This document shows, piece by piece, positions 1 to 5,809 of a stretch of 14,754 bases of DNA. The notes under the pieces were generated by a model. The model saw only the letters and a program-made list of their open reading frames with translations. It ran no database searches and was not told the origin of the DNA. The translations under genes and the position numbers were made by a program. The stretch comes from an uncultured Bacillota bacterium (GTDB taxonomy: Bacteria; Bacillota_I; Bacilli_A; RFN20; CAG-826), in assembly GCA_949298295.1 (NCBI GenBank), contig CASFWS010000013.1, positions 1 to 14,754 of the forward strand, given 5' to 3'. Position 1 is the first letter of the stretch. Every line of letters starts with the position of its first letter.

Positions 1-273
1 GCCGCCGGCTTTCTGGGCCTCGCTCACCGCCTCGAGGGCCAAGGTCGTCTTACCCGAGCTCTCGGGCCCGTAGATTTCGACGATCCGGCCTCGCGGATAG
101 CCTCCTACCCCAAGGGCTTGGTTGAGCAAAAGGGAACCGCTCGGGATGACGTTCAAATCGACGTGGGGCTGCTCCCCCATCTTCATGACGGCCCCGCGGC
201 CGTAGGCTTTCTCGATGGCCTTAAGGGCAGCGTCGAGGGCTTCGTCTTTGTCGGTTGTCGGTTTTTCTACCAT
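1..273 (-). CDS. recA: RecA recombinase, N-terminal part (3' end outside window)
   Basis: RecA is the ATP-dependent strand-exchange protein of homologous recombination and the SOS co-protease. Only the first 91 residues are in the window, and the gene continues past the left edge. The visible part has the N-terminal oligomerisation helix, with a KAIEKAYGRGAVMKMG-type stretch at about 18-33. The Walker A motif GPESSGKTT follows at 69-77. The ATG at 271-273 is preceded by GGAGG at 281-285, seven bases upstream, which fixes the start. It is the last gene of the gpsB-rnpB-pgsA-cinA-recA run and lies 47 bp after the cinA-like gene; a cinA-recA pairing is common in bacteria. I saw no Bacillus-type SOS box in the short gap, so it is either read from the operon promoter or from one I could not recognise. 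Identification is firm. Confidence 0.97.
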   Translation of the reverse strand, partial: MVEKPTTDKDEALDAALKAIEKAYGRGAVMKMGEQPHVDLNVIPSGSLLLNQALGVGGYPRGRIVEIYGPESSGKTTLALEAVSEAQKAGG

Positions 274-320
274 GCAAGTACCTCCAAATACATATAGAGG
301 GCAAAAGGGCATTTGGGCCC

Positions 321-797
321 TCAGGCATATATCGAAATCAGGGCATCGAGCATCATCTCGACGGCTTTTTCGCGGATTTCGTTGCGGGTTCCGGAAAAGT
401 CCTGTCCCATCGAGACGTGCCCTTTCTTGGTTGCGATGCACATCTCGACCCTCCCGACCGGGGCTTCGCCCGGCTCGGCCGTCGGACCGGCGTTCCCGGT
501 GAAGGAAACGGCGATGTCGGACTTGAGGCGACGGAGTCCCCCAATGGCCATCTCGGCGGCGACTTTCTCGCTCACGACCCCAAGGCGGTCGATGTCGGAA
601 AGGGAAACGCCAACCAGTTCGTGCTTGGCCTCCGGCGTATAGGTGACAAAGCCACCCTTCAGCACCTTGCTCGCCCCCGGAACCGAGCAGAGAGTCGAAG
701 CAAAAAGCCCTCCGGTCAGCGACTCGACCGAGGCGATCGTAAGACGGCGTTCCGATAGCGCCTGGATGACTTTGTAGGCTTTCTCAATGCTAACCAT
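321..797 (-). CDS. CinA C-terminal-domain protein (nicotinamide-nucleotide amidase, PncC type)
   Basis: This 158-residue protein is the stand-alone CinA C-terminal domain. Members of the family (PncC) deamidate nicotinamide mononucleotide to nicotinate mononucleotide in NAD recycling. The signature ESLTGG is at 25-30, where most family members have ESCTGG, with the serine at 26 as the likely catalytic residue. KGGFVTYTPEAK follows near 47-58, and a TGNAGP...APVG block marks the second half. Full-length CinA of many Bacillota carries an N-terminal COG1058 molybdopterin-binding-like domain of about 250 residues; here it is absent, and the start overlaps the end of pgsA by 8 nt, leaving no room for it. 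It lies 47 bp upstream of recA. A purine-rich GGGGG sits about 12 nt before the ATG, so its ribosome site is weak and translation is probably coupled to pgsA. The substrate is inferred from the family only. Confidence 0.88.
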   Translation of the reverse strand: MVSIEKAYKVIQALSERRLTIASVESLTGGLFASTLCSVPGASKVLKGGFVTYTPEAKHELVGVSLSDIDRLGVVSEKVAAEMAIGGLRRLKSDIAVSFTGNAGPTAEPGEAPVGRVEMCIATKKGHVSMGQDFSGTRNEIREKAVEMMLDALISIYA

Positions 798-1416
798 TTC
801 CGTTGCTTCCCCCTTTCAGGACCGAGCGGTTCTTGACCAAGTAATCGATCATCGAAAGAAGCGAAACGGCCGTCGCAAGATAGACGAACCAGGAAACGAT
901 CCGCAAGGCGGGATCCCATCCGAGGTCGAAATAGGAAAAGGGCCAGCCGTTGAGGAAGACGAGGGTCAAGGCAACCATCTGAAGGACGGTCTTGGCCTTC
1001 CCGAAATAGGAGGCCGCGAGCACCGTCCCCCTCGCGGCAGCCACCTGCCGGAAGGCATCGATCACGAGGTCGCGGGCAATCATCAAGATCACGCAGACGA
1101 GGCTGATCGAAACATTCCCATAACGGGGGAAAGCCAAATAGATGAGCATCGAGTCGACGAGAAGCTTGTCGGCAATCGGGTCGAGGAACTTCCCGAGATC
1201 GGTCACCTCGTGGCGCTTCCGAGCCAAATACCCGTCGAGGAAGTCGCTTAAACTCGCGACGAGGAAGACGATGCATCCGATAAGATAAGTGAGGTTGATG
1301 CCGCTATCGCCAAGATAGACGAGGCTCCCAGGCACTGCCTCCATGACAAAGAGGAAGACCCAAAGCAAAACGACGAGGACGATCCGGGTGCAGGTGATTT
1401 TCGTCGGAAGGTTCAT
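790..1416 (-). CDS. pgsA: CDP-diacylglycerol-glycerol-3-phosphate 3-phosphatidyltransferase
   Basis: PgsA makes phosphatidylglycerol phosphate from CDP-diacylglycerol and glycerol-3-phosphate at the cytoplasmic membrane, the committed step to phosphatidylglycerol. The 208-residue protein has several hydrophobic segments and the full CDP-alcohol phosphatidyltransferase signature D-x2-D-G-x2-A-R-x8-G-x3-D-x3-D. The key residues are D58, D61, G62, A65, R66, G75, D79 and D83. It opens with MNLPTKITCTRI, a typical PgsA N-terminus. I chose the ATG at 1414-1416 because GGAG lies just upstream; a longer reading to 1455 would run into the conserved 3' end of the RNase P RNA. The gene starts only about 15-20 nt after that RNA and overlaps the following cinA-like gene by 8 nt, so it is read on the same transcript. 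Other family members use different alcohols, but PgsA is the usual assignment next to cinA-recA. Confidence 0.93.
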   Translation of the reverse strand: MNLPTKITCTRIVLVVLLWVFLFVMEAVPGSLVYLGDSGINLTYLIGCIVFLVASLSDFLDGYLARKRHEVTDLGKFLDPIADKLLVDSMLIYLAFPRYGNVSISLVCVILMIARDLVIDAFRQVAAARGTVLAASYFGKAKTVLQMVALTLVFLNGWPFSYFDLGWDPALRIVSWFVYLATAVSLLSMIDYLVKNRSVLKGGSNGNG

Positions 1417-1431
1417 AGCGCTCCAATCCAG

Positions 1432-1766
1432 TGAGTGCCCGGCCCGGTAAGCCATGTTCTGTCGAGGGCGGCAATTAATCTCGGATCGCTCCGAGGCTCG
1501 GCGCTTCGTTTCGCGCTCCGCCTTTCCCCTACCAAATTTGGGTTTCTCGCTTGCGGGGTTTGCCTCGTTTCATCCTGCCCTCGCGAGCAGGCTCGTCTCT
1601 GTGGCACCTTGGGGATTCCTGTCTCAGGGAGACATTCGTCCGCCGTTACGCGCTCCCGCGTACCTAGGCTTATCGCTTCGCCTAGCGCAAACGTTACGGC
1701 CGTCGCAGGCCGTGCGAGCATGGACTTTCCTCTGCCCGGAGGCAGCTGCCGCCTGGGCCGGGGTAC
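1432..1766 (-). ncRNA. rnpB: RNase P RNA, Bacillus type (type B)
   Basis: This is the catalytic RNA of ribonuclease P, which trims the 5' leader of pre-tRNAs. Read on the minus strand it has the near-universal AGAGGAAAGTCCATGCTCGC block at about 1707-1727. It also has GTGCCACAGAGACGA, then GAGAAACCCAAATTTGGTAG in the middle, which is a hallmark of the B. subtilis-type RNA, and ACAGAACATGGCTTACCGG near the 3' end. The ends are set by helix P1: CCCGGCCC (about 1755-1762) pairs perfectly with GGGCCGGG (1438-1445). Ends are accurate to a few bases. The RNA begins about one base after the gpsB stop codon and stops some 16 nt before the pgsA ATG, so no separate promoter or terminator was found around it; it must be cut out of a longer transcript or be made from a promoter inside gpsB. 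Type B RNA is restricted to Bacillota and Mollicutes. Confidence 0.96.
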
Positions 1767-2156
1767 TTACTTCCTCTTTTCGAGGGTCGTCGGATCGTAT
1801 CCCAGCTCGTGGACGAAGGCCGAGAGGCGATTCAACTGGTTGATGAGCCCGATGTTCTCGGCCGTCGGGGCGTCCCCGGGCCGAATGTGGTCGAGCTTGT
1901 TATGGAGGGAAGCGTTCTCGGCCTCGAGGGCCCGGATCCGATCGCTCGTCTTCGGGTCGAGGCTCCGCTTCGCAAGCTCGCCTCGGAGCGAGGCGATGTA
2001 CTCCTCGCTTTCCTTGCGGTAGGCGAGGAAGGACTGATAGTCGAGGATCACCTTGTCGAGGAAGGCGTCGACCTCATCGGGGTCGTAGCCGCGGACGTTC
2101 TTCGTGAACTTCTCGTCAAGGATTTCCTTGGGACTCAGTTCGAGCTTGTGTTCCAT
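1767..2156 (-). CDS. gpsB: GpsB-like cell-division protein (DivIVA family)
   Basis: GpsB is a small DivIVA-related coiled-coil adaptor that shuttles penicillin-binding proteins and other wall enzymes between septum and side wall. The 129-residue protein starts with the DivIVA/GpsB lipid-binding domain (LSPKEILDEKF, then VRGYDPDEVDAFLDKVILDY, residues about 7-40). A charged coiled coil of about 40-90 follows, and then a C-terminal helix ENIGLINQLNRL resembling the GpsB tail. Bacillus GpsB has about 98 residues, so this one has a longer linker. In B. subtilis gpsB also adjoins rnpB, and here rnpB follows immediately after the stop codon. A strong promoter (TTGAAG, 17 bp, TATAAT) ends only 11 nt before the ATG, and there is no Shine-Dalgarno. 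The start is therefore nearly leaderless. DivIVA itself is usually longer, so GpsB is preferred. Confidence 0.9.
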   Translation of the reverse strand: MEHKLELSPKEILDEKFTKNVRGYDPDEVDAFLDKVILDYQSFLAYRKESEEYIASLRGELAKRSLDPKTSDRIRALEAENASLHNKLDHIRPGDAPTAENIGLINQLNRLSAFVHELGYDPTTLEKRK

Positions 2157-2167
2157 AACGCTTAGCG

Positions 2168-2196
2168 ATTATACCGAAAAGGGCTTATTGCTTCAA
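2168..2196 (-). promoter_or_regulatory. Promoter of the gpsB-rnpB-pgsA-cinA-recA run
   Basis: On the minus strand TTGAAG (2191-2196) and TATAAT (2168-2173) are separated by 17 bp, a near-ideal housekeeping promoter. Transcription would begin near 2161, only about five bases before the gpsB ATG at 2156. It is the only convincing promoter seen for the operon down to recA. Confidence 0.8.
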
Positions 2197-2204
2197 TGAA
2201 GGCG

Positions 2205-2230
2205 GAAGAAAAGGAGCCCTAGGGGCTCCT
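2205..2230 (-). terminator. Intrinsic terminator after the flavin-reductase-like gene
   Basis: AGGAGCCC (2212-2219) and GGGCTCCT (2223-2230) form an 8-bp perfect stem with a 3-nt loop. On the minus strand the hairpin is followed by TTTCTT. It starts 4 nt after the TGA stop of the upstream gene and separates that gene from the gpsB promoter. The U-tract is interrupted, so efficiency may be moderate. Confidence 0.75.
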
Positions 2231-2234
2231 CTCC

Positions 2235-3158
2235 TCATCTCTTCCCTTTCTCGGCCTTCCGCTTGTCGTTGATTTCCTTCATGACCTGTTCGTCGATGGT
2301 CTTGATGCCGTGTTCCCTAGCGTATTTCACGCACCCGTTGAGGACCGTCTTGAGGAAGACGCGTGGGACTTTGACAAGCATCGCGCACGCTTCGTCGGTG
2401 AAATGGACCTCTGGGTCAATCCTGTCGGCGGCAAAGCGGACGGAGCCAAGACTATTGGACTGGACGTTCGGGATCGGGCATTTCAGGCCCCGGCGGAACT
2501 TGGTGTACCAGAAGTAGGTACTGTCGCGGTAACCGAAATCGATCGGGACCTTCGGGAAGGAGGACGCCTTCACCCCGTTCACGATGGCATCGTAAAACTT
2601 CTCCTTCATGAGGATCTTGTCGATCTTCAGGATGAAATGACAGCCGAACTTCGAGGTAATGCCGTTGAAGTTCCGATAAGGAGGTTCGACCCCGTCGAGC
2701 TGCCCAACCCGTTCCTTGTCCTTGTAGGCGCCTTCGAGGGTGTCGTCCCAGGTGCACTCGAAGACCTGATAGGCCTTCTTGATGACGAGGGGGCGTTCTC
2801 CCTCGGCCAAGCCTCTTTCTAGCTCCCAAGGGCAATTCTTCATTTTCTCGGCCGGGGTCTGCCCCGGGAAGCCGAGCTTCACCGTCGCCTCGAAATCCCT
2901 ATAGGAATCCTCAAGGAAATTGAGGGCGCATTTTCCGCGCTTCAGAATGTTCTGGGCGGTGTTCGAGGAGTTCCGGGCTTCGAGGACCATTGCGTAATAA
3001 TCCTTGCCGGCGATGTAATAAGGAAAGACAAGGCTATAGGCCCCAATGGTCGTCTTCCCTTCGTCATCGAGGGTCGAGATGAGGACGGTCGGCATCGGGA
3101 AGAAAGCCGACGACTGATAGAAATTGTCGACGATTCGAAGATCTTTGAAACTGGACAT
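2235..3158 (-). CDS. Flavin-reductase-like protein with C-terminal PCP_red-like domain
   Basis: The 307-residue protein looks like an FMN-binding split-barrel flavin reductase (flavoredoxin-like). Residues about 20-80 carry PMPTVLISTLDDEGK, then a strand-turn pattern ending in NILKRGKCALNF, typical of domains that bind FMN and reduce flavin or an acceptor. The last 50 residues (about 253-300: DEACAMLVKVPRVFLKTVL, then KYAREHGIKTIDEQVMKEI) resemble the small helical PCP_red domain known from the C-terminus of the light-independent protochlorophyllide reductase B subunit and from some redox proteins. Ten or so cysteines are scattered without a cluster motif. The ATG at 3156-3158 follows AAGGAG by 9 nt. 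The gene is monocistronic, has its own terminator, and is divergent from the exonuclease gene. The redox role is inferred, the substrate is unknown, and the C-terminal domain call rests on pattern memory only. Confidence 0.72.
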   Translation of the reverse strand: MSSFKDLRIVDNFYQSSAFFPMPTVLISTLDDEGKTTIGAYSLVFPYYIAGKDYYAMVLEARNSSNTAQNILKRGKCALNFLEDSYRDFEATVKLGFPGQTPAEKMKNCPWELERGLAEGERPLVIKKAYQVFECTWDDTLEGAYKDKERVGQLDGVEPPYRNFNGITSKFGCHFILKIDKILMKEKFYDAIVNGVKASSFPKVPIDFGYRDSTYFWYTKFRRGLKCPIPNVQSNSLGSVRFAADRIDPEVHFTDEACAMLVKVPRVFLKTVLNGCVKYAREHGIKTIDEQVMKEINDKRKAEKGKR

Positions 3159-3235
3159 TCAAGAGCGCTCCTTTGAACCTAATGTAGACTGAAAGGTGCT
3201 CATTGAGTAGGGCCAACTATGATACGATTAGGCGA

Positions 3236-3961
3236 ATGAAAATCATCGAGCGCGCCATCCGCGGGGCACCGACTTTGGCCTTTATTGACCTCGAAGCCAC
3301 GCAAATCAGCCACGAAACGATCGAAATCGGAGCCATCATGGTCGATGTCGAAGAAGGTGGACGGATTCGAAAGAAGCACCGTCCCTTCGCTTGCTATGTC
3401 CAAGCCAAGAACCCCATCGGCCGGGTCGTGCGAAGCATGACGGGCATCGACGAGAAACTGCTCAAGGAAAAGGGGGTGCCTTTCAAAACGGCCCTCGAGC
3501 TCTTCCGTTCCTACCTTGGCTATCGGGCCAAGAGCTGTCTCTTCCTCACTTGGGGACCGGGGGACATTTCGATCCTCGAACACTCCCTCAAGCACTCGCC
3601 GGACGCCGACGGGCTCTTCATCCAAAGCCTGAAGCGCCGCCACCTCGACTTCCAAGCCTTTCTCAAGACCTACGTCCAGGACGCCAACGGGAATCCTCTC
3701 TCCTTGCACAATGCCATGGCTGTTTTCGGGCTCTCGGCCGATGGCCACGAACACGACGCCAGCACCGATGCCGTCTCCCTCGAACGGCTTTACGAGGCGG
3801 CCATCTCCTCGCCAGCCATCCTCGAACGGGAATATGCCAAGACCCTTTCCCATTACCGGAAGCTTCCCCTTCCTTTGCTACGCCTCCTCAATGCCATCCA
3901 CCAAGGCGAAAGCGTCGACCGGGAGAAATGGATCTCCTACATCCGGGAGACCTTCAAATGA
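3236..3961 (+). CDS. DEDDh 3'-5' exonuclease, KapD/ERI-1-like
   Basis: The 241-residue protein belongs to the DEDDh (DnaQ-like) exonuclease superfamily, which removes nucleotides from 3' ends of DNA or RNA using two metal ions. Exo I is FIDLEAT with D18 and E20. Exo II is in TWGPGDISIL with D110. Exo III is HEHDASTDA with H173 and D178, giving the full D-E-D-H-D set. The GIDEKLL segment after a MTG turn, and the WGxxD form of Exo II, recall KapD and ERI-1 and not the DNA polymerase proofreading subunit. I chose the ATG at 3236; an upstream in-frame TTG at 3203 has no ribosome site. No Shine-Dalgarno is seen, and -10-like TATGAT and TACGAT lie 12 and 7 nt before the ATG. Its TGA overlaps the recU ATG (ATGA), so the two are co-translated. 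Whether it acts on DNA or RNA cannot be read from sequence. Confidence 0.87.
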   Translation: MKIIERAIRGAPTLAFIDLEATQISHETIEIGAIMVDVEEGGRIRKKHRPFACYVQAKNPIGRVVRSMTGIDEKLLKEKGVPFKTALELFRSYLGYRAKSCLFLTWGPGDISILEHSLKHSPDADGLFIQSLKRRHLDFQAFLKTYVQDANGNPLSLHNAMAVFGLSADGHEHDASTDAVSLERLYEAAISSPAILEREYAKTLSHYRKLPLPLLRLLNAIHQGESVDREKWISYIRETFK

Positions 3962-4554
3962 GCGATATCCATTACCCGCTTGGCTTCCGTCCCCTCCCGA
4001 GCAAGGAGAAGCCGGCTCCCCTTCCCCGTAGCAAGAACAAAGGCGCGGCAAACCGCGGGATGGACTTCGAGGCGGAAATCAACGAAAGCAACGCCTACTA
4101 CCGCGAGAAGGACCTCTGCGTCATGTACAAGCGGCCGACCCCGATCAAAATCGTGAAAGTCGATTACTCCAAAGGGGCAACGATCAAGGAAGCCTACTTC
4201 GAGACGCAATCGACAACCGACTACAACGGGGTCTACAAGGGCCGCTACGTCGATTTCGAAGCCAAGGAATGCCGCTCGAGGACGTCTTTCCCCCTCCATA
4301 ACGTGCCGCCCCAGCAAATCGAGCACCTTAAGGCCGTCATCCGCCACGGGGGGATTGCCTTTTTCCTCATCCGCTTTGCCTTGCTCGATGCTACCTACCT
4401 CTTACCGGCCGCCTATCTGATCTCGTTTGTCGAAAGCGGCAAGCGCCAGTCGATTCCGGTATCCGAGATAAAAATCCATGGGAAAAAGGTCGCCGAGGGC
4501 TTCCGCCCCCGCTACGACTATCTTCCCTTGATCGACGAAATCTTCCTGAAGTAA
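3958..4554 (+). CDS. recU: Holliday junction resolvase RecU
   Basis: RecU cleaves four-way Holliday junctions in Bacillota and Mollicutes, where it replaces RuvC, and it also modulates RecA. The 198-residue protein has the RecU core. NRGMDFEAEINESN is at about 32-45, and KRPTPIKIVKVDY at 58-70. The catalytic region has STTDYNG at 85-91 (D88) and RYVDFEAKE at 97-104 (E101, K103). PPQQIEHLK at 117-125 and FRPRYDYLPLID near the end complete the family pattern. The length is typical. The ATG at 3958-3960 overlaps the exonuclease stop by 4 nt and has GGGAG 8 nt upstream; a longer reading frame to the left is only the exonuclease in another frame. In Bacillus recU precedes ponA; here it follows an exonuclease instead, and its last 37 nt overlap the convergent nth gene. 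Confidence 0.97.
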   Translation: MSDIHYPLGFRPLPSKEKPAPLPRSKNKGAANRGMDFEAEINESNAYYREKDLCVMYKRPTPIKIVKVDYSKGATIKEAYFETQSTTDYNGVYKGRYVDFEAKECRSRTSFPLHNVPPQQIEHLKAVIRHGGIAFFLIRFALLDATYLLPAAYLISFVESGKRQSIPVSEIKIHGKKVAEGFRPRYDYLPLIDEIFLK

Positions 4555-5174
4555 GGGCACATCTCCCTTAAGCCGCAATCACTGCACCTCGGAGCGGACG
4601 AGCGGCAAAGCTCGCGCCCATGGGCAATGAGAGCCAAATGGACGAAGTGCCAATCCTCCTTCCTGAAAAGTCTTTCCAGCCGGCGCTGGACGTCGAGAAG
4701 GGAATCCTTTTCCTGAGCCAAGCCAAGACGCACGGCCAGGCGGTGAACATGCGTATCGACCGGGATGGCTGGAATGCCGAGCCTTTCAAGACGATAGACG
4801 TTGGCTGTTTTCCAACCGACACCAGGTAGAGAAGTCAAATCGGCGATTTCAGACGGGATTTGCGACTGAAAACGCTCCACGATTGCTTTAGAAGCAGCCA
4901 CGAGGTTCCGGGCTTTGGTCTTCGAAAGCCCGAGCGACGAGATGTATTTCTCGACGTCTTCCGGAGCGGCTAAGGCCATTGCGGAAACGTCGGGGTAGGC
5001 CTCGAAAAGGGCCGGGGTCGCCTTATTGACCGAAGCATCGGTCGTCTGAGCCGAGAGAGCAATGGTGAAAAGGCATTCGTAGTCGTTTTTGAAACGAAGG
5101 GCGCATCTGGCATCTGGATAGCGTTCCCTTAGAAAGGCGTAGATCTGGGCAGCCCTTTCTTTCCGGGTGCTCAT
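4518..5174 (-). CDS. nth: Endonuclease III (DNA glycosylase/AP lyase)
   Basis: Nth excises oxidised pyrimidines and nicks the resulting abasic site in base-excision repair. The 218-residue protein has the helix-hairpin-helix LPGVGWKTA at 116-124 with catalytic lysine K122. The catalytic aspartate is D140 in VDTHVHRLAVRLGL. The C-terminal [4Fe-4S] loop has C190, C197, C200 and C206 (C-x6-C-x2-C-x5-C), the exact family spacing. The start at 5172-5174 overlaps the dnaD stop (ATGA) and has GAGG four bases upstream, so nth is translationally coupled to dnaD. The dnaD-nth pair is conserved in Bacillota. Its 3' end overlaps the convergent recU end by 37 nt, and no terminator fits between them. Confidence 0.97.
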   Translation of the reverse strand: MSTRKERAAQIYAFLRERYPDARCALRFKNDYECLFTIALSAQTTDASVNKATPALFEAYPDVSAMALAAPEDVEKYISSLGLSKTKARNLVAASKAIVERFQSQIPSEIADLTSLPGVGWKTANVYRLERLGIPAIPVDTHVHRLAVRLGLAQEKDSLLDVQRRLERLFRKEDWHFVHLALIAHGRELCRSSAPRCSDCGLREMCPYFRKISSIKGR

Positions 5175-5809
5175 TTGTCCTCGAGGGCCTTTTGGATCGA
5201 GGCCAGGTGCTCGCCGATCGGGGTAGCGTCGATCGGGCTCACGGCCGAGGCTCCTTCCTTCTTGATGTCGTCGCTCCGCCGCCTCGCCACGAGCGAACGC
5301 TCCACTGCCTTGAGGGAGGGGCGGTTTTCCCGGAGGCAATCGAGGAGGGCGTTTTTGATTTCCTCGTCGCCGAATCCTTGCTGAACGAAGCGGTTGAGGG
5401 AGTTTTGCTCGAGCGGGGTAAGGCTTCTTCCCAATTTATCCTCGTAGAAGGAATAGAGGGCTTCGAGGCGGGCTTCGCCGACATGGGCCCCGTCACTGGC
5501 TTCCAAGGCCTTCTGAAAACGGTCGTAGGCCCGCTCCTTGGCCGGCTCGGCCGAAAGCGAATCGTTCGCGTAAGAAAGGAACTTCCGGGAAAAAAGGGAG
5601 GCCAACAGTTGATCGATTTCCTCCGAAGGGAGGCTCATCTTGAGCGAGAGGGCATCGCTTCCGAGAACCTTGTTCCCGAGCTCGACGAGATGGTCGAGCA
5701 TGAGAAGGAGGCAGACTTCCCCTTCCTTAAGCCCCAATTCCCGGTAGGTTTCCATCAGGACGTACTCGAAGGGGACGAAAGTCCTTACCGCTTTATTGAT
5801 TTTGGCCAT
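5171..5809 (-). CDS. dnaD: DnaD-like replication initiation protein
   Basis: DnaD takes part in loading the replicative helicase at the origin and at restarted forks in low-GC Gram-positives. The 212-residue protein has an N-terminal winged-helix region, seen as FEYVLMETYRELGLKEGEVCLLLMLDHL at about 14-41 followed by SLKMSLPSEEID. A C-terminal DnaD/DnaB_2 domain lies at about 117-176 (YSFYEDKLGRSLTPLEQ, then GFGDEEIKNAL). The usual YxxxIxxW motif at the end of that domain is not evident: the corresponding SLKAVERSLVARRR lacks both the tyrosine and the tryptophan. The ATG at 5807-5809 has AAAGG six bases upstream. A longer reading to 5875 would only extend into the preceding nucleotidyltransferase-like gene, which it already overlaps by 25 nt. 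Its stop overlaps nth. Context (dnaD-nth) supports the call despite the divergent tail. Confidence 0.88.
   Translation of the reverse strand: MAKINKAVRTFVPFEYVLMETYRELGLKEGEVCLLLMLDHLVELGNKVLGSDALSLKMSLPSEEIDQLLASLFSRKFLSYANDSLSAEPAKERAYDRFQKALEASDGAHVGEARLEALYSFYEDKLGRSLTPLEQNSLNRFVQQGFGDEEIKNALLDCLRENRPSLKAVERSLVARRRSDDIKKEGASAVSPIDATPIGEHLASIQKALEDK

Noticed and set aside
274..320. Possible separate recA promoter in the cinA-recA gap
   Set aside because: A TATATG-like stretch exists but no -35 element or SOS box could be placed at a proper distance.
1435..2022. Long plus-strand frame across rnpB and gpsB
   Set aside because: It is opposite to the conserved RNase P RNA and GpsB, and its composition is low-complexity Ser/Arg with no protein pattern.
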